Shown here in pieces: positions 38,188 through 48,276 of a stretch of DNA of 64,000 nucleotides (position 1 is the first letter of the stretch; the number at the start of each line of letters is the position of its first letter). The stretch comes from JBKQVT01 sp963727245 (lineage in GTDB: Bacteria > Planctomycetota > Planctomycetia > Pirellulales > Thermoguttaceae), in assembly GCA_963727245.1 (NCBI GenBank), contig CAVSFO010000015.1, forward strand, positions 36,573 through 100,572. The letters are read 5' to 3'. The position numbers and the translations under genes are program-made. The notes below the pieces were generated by a model that saw nothing but the letters and a program-made list of their open reading frames with translations, made no database searches and had not been told where the DNA came from.

Positions 38188-38418
38188 CGACAGCGCTAAC
38201 TTGCAGTGCCGACAAAAGTTGACCACGGAGACACGGAGAACACGGAGAGAAGGCAAGAAAGGGCAGAACACGGCATGGCTACCCGATTCTGACGGAAGAT
38301 CGTCCGCAGCCCTTCGTCACCGTAGAGCACCGATGGAACGGGATTAGCCGCAACCCATTGATACTTTTGCTTTTGCACTCCGTGAACTCCGTGTCTCCGT
38401 GGTGTATTTAGCGCTGTA
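38188..38418. mobile_element. MITE-like element, copy 2 (inverted)
   Basis: Inverted copy of the element at 19399-19631. Left end CGACAGCGCTAA (38188-38199), right end TTAGCGCTGT (38408-38417); the imperfect inverted repeat extends outward into TTAATAC / GTATTAA flanks. It sits in the gap between the GNAT gene start and the SDR gene stop. Confidence 0.72.
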
Positions 38419-38450
38419 GTATTAAGCGCTAAGCACCAAGCCCTTCGCCG

Positions 38451-39315
38451 TTACGGCAATCCTAGCGTTCTTTTCAGGATCCAATCCCAAATGCGATCGG
38501 GCACCCGGCCGTGGGCGAAAAAAAGAAACCGCGTCTGAAAGCCGATCGGGTAGCGGGGCTTGGGCCGGCGGGCGGTCAAGGCGTGGACCACGGCGCGGAC
38601 GACGTGCTCGACCGGCGACGCGCTCTGGGCCCGCTGTCTGCTGACGGCGCGGACGGCGGCCAGGTCGGCCTCGTAGAGCGCCACACCCTCGGGAGCGGCC
38701 TCGGCCTCCAGGGCGTCGGCGGCGGCGAAGGACTTCTCCCAGATGGGCGTGGAAATGGCCCCCGGCTCGATCAGCGAGACGGAGATTCCCCAGGTGCGGA
38801 GCTCGATGCGCAAGGCGTCGCTGAGCGCCTCCAGGGCGTGTTTCGACGCCGCGTAGGGGCCCAGGTAGGGGACCGAAATGCGTCCGTTGAGCGAGCCCAT
38901 GTTCACGATTCGCCCGCGCCCGCCGCAACAGCGGCAGGAAGGCCTGGGTGACCGCGACCTGGCCGATGACGTTGATCTCAAGTTGCTTCCGCACCTCGTC
39001 CAGGGGCAGCAGTTCCAGCGGTCCGGCGACGACGATGCCGGCGTTATTGACCAGGCCAGCCAGGCCGGCCGCTCCCACGGCCTCCTCGACGCGGCGGGCA
39101 GCCGCGGCGATGGACGCCGTGTCGGTCACGTCCAAGAGCAGGGGCACGACGCGCGGGGAAGCAGCGGCGCAGAGCCGCCGGCCGTCGGCCTCGTTGCGGA
39201 CGCCGGCGAAGACGCGGTATCCGCGGCGGTCCAGCGCCAGGGCGCTGGCTTGGCCGATTCCGGTCGAGGCCCCGGTGATCACGACGGTTTTCGACGGCGC
39301 GGAGTCCGCAGACAT
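38451..39315 (-). CDS. Short-chain dehydrogenase/reductase, frameshift near 38911-38930
   Basis: 287 residues after joining. Cofactor motif TGASTGIGQ (T14-), NNAGIVVAG, and after the frame change RIVNMGSLNGRIS with catalytic Ser, and YAASKHALEAL with the Tyr and Lys. This is the classical SDR pattern with retinol dehydrogenase-like C-terminus. The frame breaks between LPLLRR and GRIVNMG in a G/C-rich stretch. The ATG lies 1 base after the stop of the ABC permease, so it is the last gene of the export operon 44698-38451. Substrate unknown. Confidence 0.83.
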
Positions 39316-39316
39316 G

Positions 39317-40998
39317 TCAATTCCAAGGGTTGGTATGGACAGGCTTCGGCGGCGACTTCTCCGCGGCCAGCGCGGCATCCTCCTCCAGCAGGCGTGGCGG
39401 CGGCTCGATCCGCACCTGCCGCAACTCGCGGATCACGGCCGGCAGGTTCACCGCCACTGCCAACGTCGCAAGGAAAAGAACGACCCCTACCAAGGTGATC
39501 CGATCGGTTCGCACCACAACCTTATCGATCTCGGAGAGCGACCAGAAGACATTGGTGATTTGCAGATACGAGTAGCTGGCGTTGATCCCCAGGCAGCGAA
39601 TCAGCTCGATCAGCCAGGGGGCAATGCATCCCAGCGTGATCAGCACGAAGTGGAGCACGCCGGTCAAGAGCGCGCGCCACCCGGGCGACCTTCCGCAGCC
39701 ATCGCAACAACAGCAGTCCGACGCCGAGGTAGAGGGCGAGATAGGCCAGCGCCAGGACGGCGAAGCAGGCGAGCCGGTCCACATCCCAAAAGGGCGTGGC
39801 GGGGGCGGTCCCGGCGGCCGCGGCGACAACGGGCAACCTCAACCTGACCAGCACCACCGCGGCCACCACGGCCAGGGCGAACGTCGCCGCGCAGTTGGAC
39901 AGTGCAAACAGGTAGCCGGTGCCGGGACCGGGGTTGAACCAGGTCAGCAGGGCCCGGCCCAGGGAGCTCTGCGGCAGCGTGCCGCTTGACGCGGAGCGAC
40001 AGGTCCGGCGATTCACCCGTCATGAACACGCCCATCACGTACCAGTGCAGGCCGCTGGCGATGACGAAGGCCGAGAGGAATTCGATGTCAACGTTCAGGG
40101 ACGGCGCGCTGAGAATCGCAAAGGCCACCCAGCCCGTGAGCAGGAGTTGCTGGAGCAGCATGACGACGCGCAGCGGGGTGGAGCGATTCTCGCTGGGGAA
40201 GCCGAGCCGGGCTGCGGCAGCCAGGAACACGATCGCGATATAGCCGGCGGAGATGCTCAGCCAGGCCGCGCACACCTGCCAGAACGCGGGTTCGGCAAAG
40301 GGCAGGCCTTCGGAGAGCGGCCACTGGACAAACCCGCAACTGGAGAAGAACACGAAGAACAGGGCGAGGATGGCCAGCACCGACAACACCACCTGCCAAT
40401 GCCTGGCGGTGCTGAGCGTGCCGACCAGCAGGCCGATCACCGAAAGCCCCAGCGAAACGAGCATGGTGAAGGCGATGACGACGCCGATGGTGGGGACGTC
40501 GATGCCGCGGAGCATGTAGGTGAAGGCGAGGCAAGGCGAGACGGCCGACAGGTAGATCACCATTTGCACGATGGAGCTGCCCAGCTTGCCGCCGACGATC
40601 TGCCGCGGCCTCAAGGTAGTGATCGCCAGCAGGTCGTAGGTGTGCTCTTCGTGTTCGCCGGCCAGCGAGCGGAGGGCGCCGTAGGGGACGATCACCAGCA
40701 GCGGCAGGGCCAGGATCAAGTAGTAGCCGAAGAACATTTTCGACCCCTCGGCGCCGTACCAGAGGGGCGCCCCGATGAAGGCCATCCCCATGATCGTCCA
40801 CACCCAAACGGCAATCAACAGCAGGCCGAAAGTGATGGCGAACTGCCGGCTCTTCAGCGCCTGGCGGGTCTCCTTGACCAGGATGGGATTGAGCCGGTCG
40901 CCGAGGCGCATGAGCAGCCGCCCCGCGGCGGAGGCGGGCCCGGCGGCGGGCTCCGGCGCCAGGGCGGCAAGAATCGGCGGCTCGGCCTGCACGCTCAT
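39317..40998 (-). CDS. ABC-2-type transporter permease, frameshifts near 39985 and 39680
   Basis: About 560 residues after joining three frames. An N-terminal cytoplasmic part (RLNPILVKETRQALKSRQFA) leads into six helices of an ABC-2 permease (ITFGLLLIAVWVWTIMGMAF, PLLVIVPYGALRSLAGEHEE), then a second group of helices in the C-terminal third. It partners with the ATPase encoded just upstream. The KETRQALKSRQF opening is common in planctomycete gene neighbourhoods with a large membrane protein, as here. Substrate unknown. Its ATG lies inside one copy of a 21-bp direct repeat (40992-41012) created with the insertion of a palindromic element. Confidence 0.8.
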
Positions 40999-41152
40999 TG
41001 CACCAACCCCTGCCTCTGTTGTAGGGTGGGTCGAGGGGCACCATGCGAAGCATGGTCGCGAGCCCCACCAGGAACCGGCCGGATGCTAGCTGGTGGGGCT
41101 CGCTGCGCTCGACCCACCCTACTATTCGCCCCGCTCATTGCACCAACCCCTG
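40992..41152. repeat. 21-bp direct repeats flanking a paired palindrome
   Basis: The 21-bp sequence starting CGCTCATTGCACCAACCCCT is present at 40992-41012 and 41132-41152, offset 140. The right copy holds the stop codon and last codons of the ABC ATPase gene; the left copy holds the start codon of the permease gene. Deleting one copy plus the intervening 119 bases would give an ATGA overlap between the two genes, the expected operon joint. Confidence 0.88.
41021..41122. repeat. Paired palindrome, GTAGGGTGGGTC family copy 1
   Basis: Arms GTAGGGTGGGTCGAG..(41021) and ..CTCGACCCACCCTAC (41122) enclose inner arms GAGCCCCACC and GGTGGGGCTC and a CATGCGAAGCATG hairpin. A second copy is at 60569-60643. 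It is bracketed by the 21-bp direct repeats. Confidence 0.83.
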
Positions 41153-42082
41153 GGTAATTTGCATGAAAACGTCTTCGAGCGTCTGCCGCTGCGTGCCGAA
41201 AGCGACCACGCGGAAACCGGCCTCGACAATGGCGCGGAGCAGGGCGGCCTCGGCCTCCGCGTCGCCGGCATGGAGGAACTTGACGCAGTCGCCGCCCGCC
41301 TGCAACCCCTCGACGCCCGGCCGGCCGCCGAGCCACTCGGCCAGCGCCGCGGCGGGGTCCAGCAGGCGGACTTCCACGCAATTTTGCGGTTGCCGGCCCT
41401 GCCGCTGAATCTCCTCCACCGTCCCCACGGCCAACAGCCGCCCGCGCTCCAGGATGCCCACCACGTCGCAGATGGCGGCCAGCTCGGTCAGGATGTGCGA
41501 GCTGATGAGGATCGTCTTGCCGGCGTTGGCCAAGGTGCGGATCATCTCCCGCAGCTCGATACGGGCCCGCGGATCGAGCCCCGCCGCCGGCTCATCCAGG
41601 ACCATGACCGCCGGATCGTGCACCAGCGCCCGGCCCAGGCAGAGCCGCTGCTTCATCCCCTTGGACAGCCCGTCGATCGGCTTCTCGGCCAGCACGTCCA
41701 GGCCGGTGAAGGTCATCACGCGGTCGATGGCGTCCAGCCGCCGCGGGCCGCGAAGCTGATACGCCCGCGCGTAAAAATCGAGGTACTCGCGGACGTTGAC
41801 GTTGGCATAGGTGGTGAAATAGTCGGGCATGAAACCGATGCGGCGGCGGACCCGATCGGGATCGTCGACCACGGAGAAGCCGTCGATCATGGCGTCGCCG
41901 GCCGTGGGCAAGTCGAGCGTGGCCAGGACCCTCATGCTCGTCGTCTTGCCGGCGCCGTTGGGGCCGATGTAGCCGAAGACCTGTCCCTGGTTCACCGTGA
42001 AGGAGACGCCGTCCACCGCCCGGGTGCGGTCGAAGTGCCGGTGCAGGTTCCGCAGCTCGATCATGGGACGGGAAGCAGGCAT
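41135..42082 (-). CDS. ABC transporter ATP-binding protein
   Basis: 315 residues from the ATG at 42082, which has AGGTGA 9 bases upstream; a further in-frame ATG at 42100 lies inside a flanking direct repeat. Walker A GPNGAGKTT at 40-48, signature LSKGMKQRL, Walker B VMVLDEPAAGLDP, H-loop LISSHILTEL. The C-terminal extension (GDAEAEAALLRAIVEAGFRV..LEDVFMQITQG) is the usual CcmA/DrrA-like tail of exporter ATPases. It pairs with the permease at 39317-40998. Substrate unknown. Confidence 0.92.
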   Translation of the reverse strand: MPASRPMIELRNLHRHFDRTRAVDGVSFTVNQGQVFGYIGPNGAGKTTSMRVLATLDLPTAGDAMIDGFSVVDDPDRVRRRIGFMPDYFTTYANVNVREYLDFYARAYQLRGPRRLDAIDRVMTFTGLDVLAEKPIDGLSKGMKQRLCLGRALVHDPAVMVLDEPAAGLDPRARIELREMIRTLANAGKTILISSHILTELAAICDVVGILERGRLLAVGTVEEIQRQGRQPQNCVEVRLLDPAAALAEWLGGRPGVEGLQAGGDCVKFLHAGDAEAEAALLRAIVEAGFRVVAFGTQRQTLEDVFMQITQGLVQ

Positions 42083-42094
42083 CACGGCGTCACC

Positions 42095-42255
42095 TACCAT
42101 TGGCCGACAATCACATTTGCTGGGTGCCACTGCTGGCTTGTCCAGCAGTGCCGAACGACCGCCAGCCGCAGCACTGCTGGACAAGCCAGCAGTGGCACCC
42201 GTAGGTTATAATCCCTTTACAATGAAGCACTGAGTTACCATTGGCCGACAATCAC
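42095..42255. repeat. 20-bp direct repeats flanking a paired palindrome
   Basis: TACCATTGGCCGACAATCAC occurs at 42095-42114 and 42236-42255, offset 141. The right copy is the last codons of the membrane protein gene (VIVGQW then stop); the left copy lies just before the ABC ATPase start. Removing one copy and the 121 bases between would bring the two genes to a normal operon joint. Confidence 0.9.
42122..42200. repeat. Paired palindrome, GTGCCACTGCTGGC family copy 2
   Basis: Left arm GGGTGCCACTGCTGGCTTGT.., right arm ..ACAAGCCAGCAGTGGCACCC. It sits between the 20-bp direct repeats, followed by an A/T-richer stretch TATAATCCCTTTACAATGAA. Confidence 0.85.
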
Positions 42256-44698
42256 GTGCGAGGAGGGTTCTTCGCGCGGCGATGGTACGCCGAGGACGAC
42301 CTCGGGCGAGCGATCGACCAGGGCGACGTAACTGCCCGGCAACATGCCGTCGAGCGTGCGCATTTGCTCCAGCCGGCCGCTGGCCTGCGTCGGCGACGGC
42401 CCTCCGCTGGAGAAATGCATCGCGAAGGCACTGCTGCCGATGGCGCCCGTGGCAGCCGCTTGGGCCATTCCCGGCGGCGTCAGCAGCAGGTCGTCCTGGA
42501 GTTTCGCCTTCAGGCGGGCGCCGGCAGCCGTGGGAATCGGCTCCAGCGTGGCCGTGGCGCCGGCGGCGACGGAGGCCGCCTGGTAATACTTCCCCTCCTT
42601 GGTCCGCACCACCAACCGCTGGATCGGCGTCTGCAGGCGGTTCCGCACGGCGGGGGCCTTCTCCTTGCCCGCCGCATCGAGCAGGTCCAGCCCGCAATCC
42701 GACGGCCGCGTGCGGACGGTCAGGAACTGCGTCGGCGTCCGCGAGGCGAGCCAACCGGACGCCCACTGCTGCGTCTGCCCGTCATCCCAAACGAGATCGC
42801 GAGCCCGCGACGGCTCCTGATAGCCCAGGCCGGGCGATTGTTCCAAGGGGAAGACCGCGGTGTCGCCGGGGAATCGCAGCCCGCCGCGCGGCGACAGACC
42901 GGCGAAGTACGACAGCCGCGTCCAGCAGACGGCGCACCCGTTGCGTTGATCGAGATGGGTGAGGCTCCGCGCCCGCACGCGCACGTCCAGGCCGTCGGCC
43001 GCCACGGCATAGGCGAACAACAGCAGCGTGACGAGGCTGGCGCTGACGGGGATCGTCAGCAGCAGCAGGTGCAACTGCCGCCGCCGGCGCAGCAGCCAAT
43101 AGTTCGCCGGACCGATGGCGATCACGAACACGCTGATCAGCACGCAAAACGCGCCCACCGGCGCCATGCCGACGCCCGGGATGAGGAAGTTCCAGAAATC
43201 GGGATTGAGCGTCTCCAAGGAAAGGCCGTGCCGCTGGAACCATTGCCAGCGATTCACCCCCATCGAATCCAGAAGCCAGCGCCAGTCGATTTCGGCCCCC
43301 GGAAACGGCCGCTCCGCGGCCATGGCCACCACGAGTCCCGCCTGAAAGGGGCGCAGGACGAAACGCGGCCGCCGCGGCGGCCGCGGCCCGGCTTTCGGCG
43401 CGGGCGGGCGCTGGCCGGATTGCTTGGCCGCGACCGTACGCGCCCGCCGGAACGGCCTTCCCGTTGACCAACGCGACGGCCCCATTCTCATCAGACCCGT
43501 CGTCCGCAGCGGCCGCGGTTTCCGGCTTGCGGCCGTAGAGACTTTTTTCCGGCGCCGTCCACCCCGGCGGCGCGGATGGCCCCGGCTCGCCCGGCTCGGT
43601 CGCCAATCCGAGCAGTTCTTCCAATTTCGGCAACTGCCGCCAATCGTTTCCCAGGCCGTAAACCCAGAGGTTGCCCCCGGCGGCCGTCCAGGCGACCAGG
43701 GCGTGAAACGCCCCCGGCTGCGCCTGCTGCAACGCCGCCAGTTGCTCCCCCGACACGCACACGATATCGAAGCTGCTGTAGTCGATCCACTGGTCGGGAA
43801 AATCCTCGATCGGCCAGCTCTCGGCGGTCGATAGCGGTGTCTGCCCGTCCTGGTTCGGCGGCTGGTTGCCGTACATGTAATTCTGCCTTGGGATCGGCAA
43901 CGCCACCGCCAGCTTCTTGGTGTCCGGCGGGCTCTTTCCCATGAAGAGGACCGCGGGGAATGCCTCGATCCACTGGGACGTATACGACGTCCAAGGTATA
44001 CACAGGGCCTTGAGCACCGCGCCGTCTTCGCTCACGTTGACCGCGTACTGCATGTTCCACCCCGCGAACTCCGGGACCGGGATCGTCGCCGTCACGCGCC
44101 CGGACCCGGCCGGGATCTCCATGTCCCGAACCACGCGCAGATCAAAAGCATCGCCCTTCGCCGGCCGGCTGAGCAGGACCTCGATCGACAGCGTCCTGTC
44201 CGCCGTGACCGGCACCTTGGGAAGCAGCGAGACGCGGACCGGTCGGTAGCCCGGCCGCGCTGCATGGCTCTCGAAGCCGACGTTCATGGCCAGGCCGTTG
44301 CCGGTGGCGGTCCACGCCGCGACGCCGCCGGAGTTCGGCGCGGCTGTCGCCGGCCGCGGCGGGCGCTTGCGGACTAAGATCCGGGCCGCCGCGCCGGCCT
44401 CGCTGCACACCGGCGGAAGGACGGTCAAGAGCAGGGCGAGCAGGATTGCCCGGTCGGGCTTGGTGTCCGCCTTCTTGTCTGCCGCGGCGGATCGGTAGGG
44501 GAGCACGAGCGAAACGAGCCAAACCAGGGCGAACAGGAGGACGTAGAACGTTGCCGCCACGACCAATGCCACGATGGCCATGGAAATGGCGGCCGCCAAG
44601 AGGCTTCCCCGCATCGCCACGGCGAAAATCGAGCAGATCACGGCACAGACGGTCGTGGCCCCCAACAGCCAGCGGAGGGAATACTGCGGAATCAGCAT
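42235..44698 (-). CDS. Large membrane protein of ABC operon, frameshift near 43440-43460
   Basis: About 821 residues after joining. ATG at 44698 opens MLIPQYSLRWLLGATTVCAV, a leader helix style common in planctomycete membrane proteins, followed by two more helices by residue 100. A long extracytoplasmic beta-rich domain (about 140-400) has a glutamine-amidotransferase-like part (FDIVCVSGEQLAALQQAQPG; AAGGNLWVYGLGNDW). After the frame change in a G/C-rich stretch, two C-terminal helices (GPANYWLLRRRRQLHLLLLT) precede another soluble domain. It is the first gene of a unit with the ABC ATPase, permease and SDR. Role unknown; probably an export or gliding-like complex partner. Confidence 0.68.
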
Positions 44699-44748
44699 AG
44701 GCTTGATTCTCCCCAAATCGCCTGGCGTTTGCAAGTGGTGGCAAACGT

Positions 44749-44874
44749 TGATTCGCCCCCGGCCGTGCGTAGGCGTAGGTCAGGCACTCCGTGCCTGACA
44801 GACCGCGGCCAGGAAACGGGGGATGTCAGGCACGGGGTGCCTGACCTACGGCCCTGATTCGCCCGGCCTACGCC
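44749..44874. repeat. Degenerate direct repeats flanking a paired palindrome
   Basis: TGATTCGCCC with GGCC and TA.GC following occurs at 44749-44774 (with small insertions) and 44855-44874. The right copy contains the stop codon of the purine permease gene. It resembles the perfect 20-21 bp duplications at 42095 and 40992, but has diverged. Confidence 0.5.
44775..44849. repeat. Paired palindrome, GTAGGTCAGGCAC family copy 3
   Basis: Arms GTAGGTCAGGCACTCCGTGC.. and ..GCACGGGGTGCCTGACCTAC enclosing about 25 bases, between the degenerate direct repeats. Confidence 0.83.
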
Positions 44875-46333
44875 GAAGTCCGCACCAGGAGGAAATAGGC
44901 CAAAAGCACGGCCGCCATCAGGTACATCAGCCATTTCACCTCCCGCCCCTGGCCGGCGCACAACTTGACGATCGGATAGGCGATAAAACCCACCGCCAGG
45001 CCGTCGGCGATCGAGTACGCCAGCGGAATGCCGATCATGACGAGGAACGCCGGCAGCGACTCGGCGTAGTTGCCCCACTCGACCTTGGTGACGTTGCGCA
45101 TCATCATCGAGCCGACGATCACCAGGGCCGGGGCGGTAATGGGCGGATAGCTGCCGACCATGGCGATGACGGGACTGAAAAGCAGGGCCAGGAGGAACAG
45201 CACGGCGACGCACAGCGAGGTCAAGCCGGTGCGGCCGCCTTGCTCGACCCCCGCCGCGCTCTCGACGAAACTGGTGACGGTGCTGGTGCCCAAGGCGGCC
45301 CCGGCCACCGTGCCGACGGCGTCGGAGACCAGCGCCTGCCGGGCCCGCTCCAGGCGGTTGTCGCGGATCAGGCCCGCCTGCTGGCAGACGCCGATCAGGG
45401 TCCCCAGCGTGTCGAACAACACCATGAAGAGGAAGATCGAAATGAAGGGGATCATGGGCCAGCACAGCGAGTGGACGAGGTCCATCTTCAGCAGCGTGGG
45501 CGTCAGCGAGGGCGGCCGCGAGACCACTTTCCCGGCGATGGCGAACTGCGTCATCAGCATCGAGTTTTTCACCAGGCTGGATCCGGCCACCGCCGGGCCG
45601 AGGTGCGCGAGCGTCAGCCGCAGCCCCACGGCCAGGGCCGTGCCGCCGCCGATCCCCCAGAGGATTGCGCCCGGACGCGCCGCGCCGCCAGCGCGGCCGT
45701 CAACAACAGCCCGAAGAAAAATACCAGCAGGTCGGGCGAGGCAAACTTGTGGTTGAGCGTCACCAGCGTGTAGGGGTCGCGCACGACCAGCCTGGCGGCC
45801 TGGAAGCCGATGAACGTGATGAACAGCCCGATGCCCACCGCGATGCCGTCGCGCATGCTGGGACTGATGGCGTTGAGGATGGCTTCGCGGATGCCGAAGA
45901 TCGAAATCATCAGGAAGAGGATGCCGGACCAGAACACTACTCCCAGGGCGATCTGCCACGGGCTGGTCGCGCCGGGGACGATCAGGTGGGCCTTCACTTG
46001 GGCGTCGATCATGGCGGCGGCCGCCGGGATCGCCGAGAAGACGAAGAAGAAGTTTTCGCCCATGCCGGGCGCCTGCGCGATCGGGTAGCGGCCGTAGAGG
46101 CCCATAATCGCGGTGGCCAGGGCCGCCGCCAGGCAGGTGGCCGTGGTGACGGCGCCGAAATCCATGCCGGTGGAAAAACTGCTGCCCAGCGACGAGCGGA
46201 ACAGTTGCCCGGAAAGGACCGCCGGCTGCAAAAAAATAATGTAGGCCATGGTGAGGAAGGTGGTCAGCCCGGCCAAGAGTTCGATGCGGACCGAGGTGTG
46301 GTTCTCGGACAGGCGGAAAAAACGGTCGAACAT
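44868..46333 (-). CDS. NCS2-family (AzgA-like) purine permease, frameshift near 45665-45690
   Basis: About 488 residues. ATG at 46333 gives MFDRFFRLSENHTSVRIELL and AGLTTFLTMAYIIFLQPAVL, a signature of the guanine/hypoxanthine (AzgA/PbuG) branch. About 12-14 helices follow, with GMGENFFFVFSAIP and the TSFVESAAGVEQGGRTGLTS motif of the second half. The frame breaks near 45665-45690 in C/G runs and resumes AILWGIGGGTALAVGLRL. Proton-coupled uptake of purines is the family role. The gene diverges from the site-2 protease with 71 bases between. Confidence 0.88.
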
Positions 46334-46365
46334 GGCGCGATCTCCCGGGCGGAAAAGGCGGCTCC

Positions 46366-46393
46366 TTGCCGCGGGCGTTTTTTGAGCTACAAT
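46366..46393 (+). promoter_or_regulatory. Promoter TTGCCG-N16-TACAAT
   Basis: TTGCCG at 46366-46371 and TACAAT at 46388-46393, spacer 16, 11 bases before the ATG at 46405. The short distance again leaves almost no leader and there is no Shine-Dalgarno. Confidence 0.5.
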
Positions 46394-46404
46394 GCAAATG
46401 GCCT

Positions 46405-47349
46405 ATGGAAGACAGCAATTCTACCGAAAACCTCCCCCGCTACAATTGGCCGGGGCCGGAACAGGGCATCCTCATCGCCGAACTCGCGCCGGAGCAACTC
46501 ACGGCCGAGATGGTGGGCACGCCCCCGGTCCGCCGCCGCGTCTGGCTGCCCCTGATCCTCTTCGTCCTCACCTGCGCGAGCACTTGGTACGCAGGCAATC
46601 AGGCCTTCCACGGGCAGGGGTGGAAGTATGCCGCCGCCGTGATGACCATTCTCATCTGTCATGAGATGGGCCATTTCGTGCAGGCCTGGCGATATCGTGT
46701 TCACGCCAGCTTCCCCTTCTTCCTCCCCATGCCCTTCTCTCCGTTCGGCACCTTCGGGGCGGTGATCGGCATGAGTTCCCGGATCACGAACCGCCGGGCG
46801 TTGTTCGACATCGGCATCACCGGGCCGTTGGCCGGGCTGGTGCCGACCCTCGTCTGTTGCGTGCTGGGACTACACTGGGCGGGCATGACGCTGCCCACTC
46901 CGCTGGTGCGCCAAGCAGAGGGCTTTTCGCTGGGGGAGCCGCTGTTGTTGCAATGGATGACCGGCTGGCTGCACCGGCCGATACCACCCGGCTTCGAACT
47001 GTCGCTCAACCCGCTGCTGTTGGCCGGCTGGGTCGGGCTGTTCGTCACGGCCCTGAACCTTGTGCCCATCGGCCAATTGGACGGCGGCCACATTCTCTAT
47101 TCCCTCCTGCGAAGGAAGGCGAACGCGGTGGCGACCGTCCTGCTCGTGGCCGCCGCGGTCATCGTGGTCTTGCAAATCCGCATCTTGGGCGGTTGGCTAC
47201 CCCTGCTCTTCCTCCTGCTGCTGATGGGCCCCAGACATCCGCCCACAGCCGACGATTACGTGCCCCTGGGCAGCGGCCGGATCATCCTCGGCTGGCTGAC
47301 GCTGGCGTTCTTGCTGATCGGCTTCACGCCAGTGCCGATCCAGTTTTGA
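46405..47349 (+). CDS. Site-2-type membrane metalloprotease (M50 family)
   Basis: 314 residues. I took the ATG at 46405 because a promoter lies just upstream. The zinc-binding HEMGH motif is at residues 86-90 in a hydrophobic segment, and the third ligand motif LDGGH lies in the last third (LVPIGQLDGGHILYSLL). About six to seven helices. Family members cleave membrane-embedded substrates such as anti-sigma factors; without a PDZ domain this resembles the FtsH/S2P group 3-like plant EGY and bacterial forms. Substrate unknown. It ends 4 bases before the convergent cytidylate-kinase-like gene. Confidence 0.87.
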   Translation: MEDSNSTENLPRYNWPGPEQGILIAELAPEQLTAEMVGTPPVRRRVWLPLILFVLTCASTWYAGNQAFHGQGWKYAAAVMTILICHEMGHFVQAWRYRVHASFPFFLPMPFSPFGTFGAVIGMSSRITNRRALFDIGITGPLAGLVPTLVCCVLGLHWAGMTLPTPLVRQAEGFSLGEPLLLQWMTGWLHRPIPPGFELSLNPLLLAGWVGLFVTALNLVPIGQLDGGHILYSLLRRKANAVATVLLVAAAVIVVLQIRILGGWLPLLFLLLLMGPRHPPTADDYVPLGSGRIILGWLTLAFLLIGFTPVPIQF

Positions 47350-47353
47350 ATCG

Positions 47354-48064
47354 CTAGCGGCACAAAGCGGCGACGATCTGCTCCGCCGTGGCAGCCGGCC
47401 CCAACCGCTCCACGTTCAGCACCAGGTCGTAGAGGTGCGGGTCGCTCACATCGTGATGGAAGTAACGGCCCACGAACTGCCGGCGGTCCCGGTCGGTCTT
47501 GAGCATGAAGCGGCGGGCCTCGGGCTCGCTGAGCGACTGTCGCTCGATGATCTTCGCGACGCGGAACTTTTCCGAGGCCACCAGCCGCACGGCCAGTCCC
47601 GTCTTCGGGGGCAGGAGAAACTGCGCCCCGCGTCCGACGAAGATGACGTTGCCGCGCCGCCCGGCGGCCCGAATGACCCGCGTCAGACAGGCCACGTACT
47701 TTTCATGTGTTACGATCTGGCCGTCCATCCAGGCCCCGAGGACGTCGTAGGCCCAGTTGCTGTGGGTTTCATCGACCAAGTCCAGCATGGTGCGGGGCTC
47801 ATGGAGCCGCTCGGCCACGCGGTCCAGGAGGGTGCGGTCGAGGACTTCCCAGCCGAGTTTCTGGCCCAGCAGGCGGGCGACCTCGCCGGCGTCGGTTCCC
47901 GCCTCGCGCGAGATGGCGATGTAGGTCCGCCCGCACTTGGCCAGGCGCAGCCGCACGGCCCCTTCGACGACACGGTCGGCGGTTTCCTGGGCGTGTACCC
48001 AGTTCTGCATTCGCCGTTCCGCGGCGGCGACGATTCGCGGCTCCTCATGAATTTGCGTCTTCAT
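47354..48064 (-). CDS. Cytidylate kinase-like family protein
   Basis: 236 residues. The ATG at 48064 follows GGGGGTGGGTG. The N-terminal 40 residues are a variable helix; then TYIAISREAGTDAGEVARLL replaces the classic P-loop, as in the cytidylate-kinase-like family (PF13189 type), with WEVLDRTLLDRVAERL, VGRGAQFLLP and HHDVSDPHLYDLVLNVERL following. The family resembles P-loop nucleotide kinases; true substrate unknown. It may carry a phosphotransfer function in planctomycetes where it is common (recollection). Confidence 0.8.
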   Translation of the reverse strand: MKTQIHEEPRIVAAAERRMQNWVHAQETADRVVEGAVRLRLAKCGRTYIAISREAGTDAGEVARLLGQKLGWEVLDRTLLDRVAERLHEPRTMLDLVDETHSNWAYDVLGAWMDGQIVTHEKYVACLTRVIRAAGRRGNVIFVGRGAQFLLPPKTGLAVRLVASEKFRVAKIIERQSLSEPEARRFMLKTDRDRRQFVGRYFHHDVSDPHLYDLVLNVERLGPAATAEQIVAALCR

Positions 48065-48178
48065 CACCCACCCCCTATTAGAGAAGAGCTTGCCGAGGAG
48101 AGAGGGTTCTGGCAGCCCACTTGGATTATACGCAGAAGCCGCCGCCAAGGGAAGCATTTTTTGATTTTTTGCGCCCGG

Positions 48179-48247
48179 GGTGCCACTGGCTACGCCAGTG
48201 CTTCCGTGCGGCCGGCGGCCCAAAGCACTGGCGTAGCCAGTGGCACC
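48179..48247. repeat. Paired palindrome, GTGCCACTGGC family copy
   Basis: Left arm GGTGCCACTGGCTACGCCAG then TGCTT, right arm AAAGCACTGGCGTAGCCAGT then GGCACC. It is followed by a short CGGCACC triplet array (48248-48265). It lies between yceH and the cytidylate-kinase-like gene. Confidence 0.85.
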
Positions 48248-48276
48248 CGGCACCCGGCACCCGGCGTAAGCTCCGG

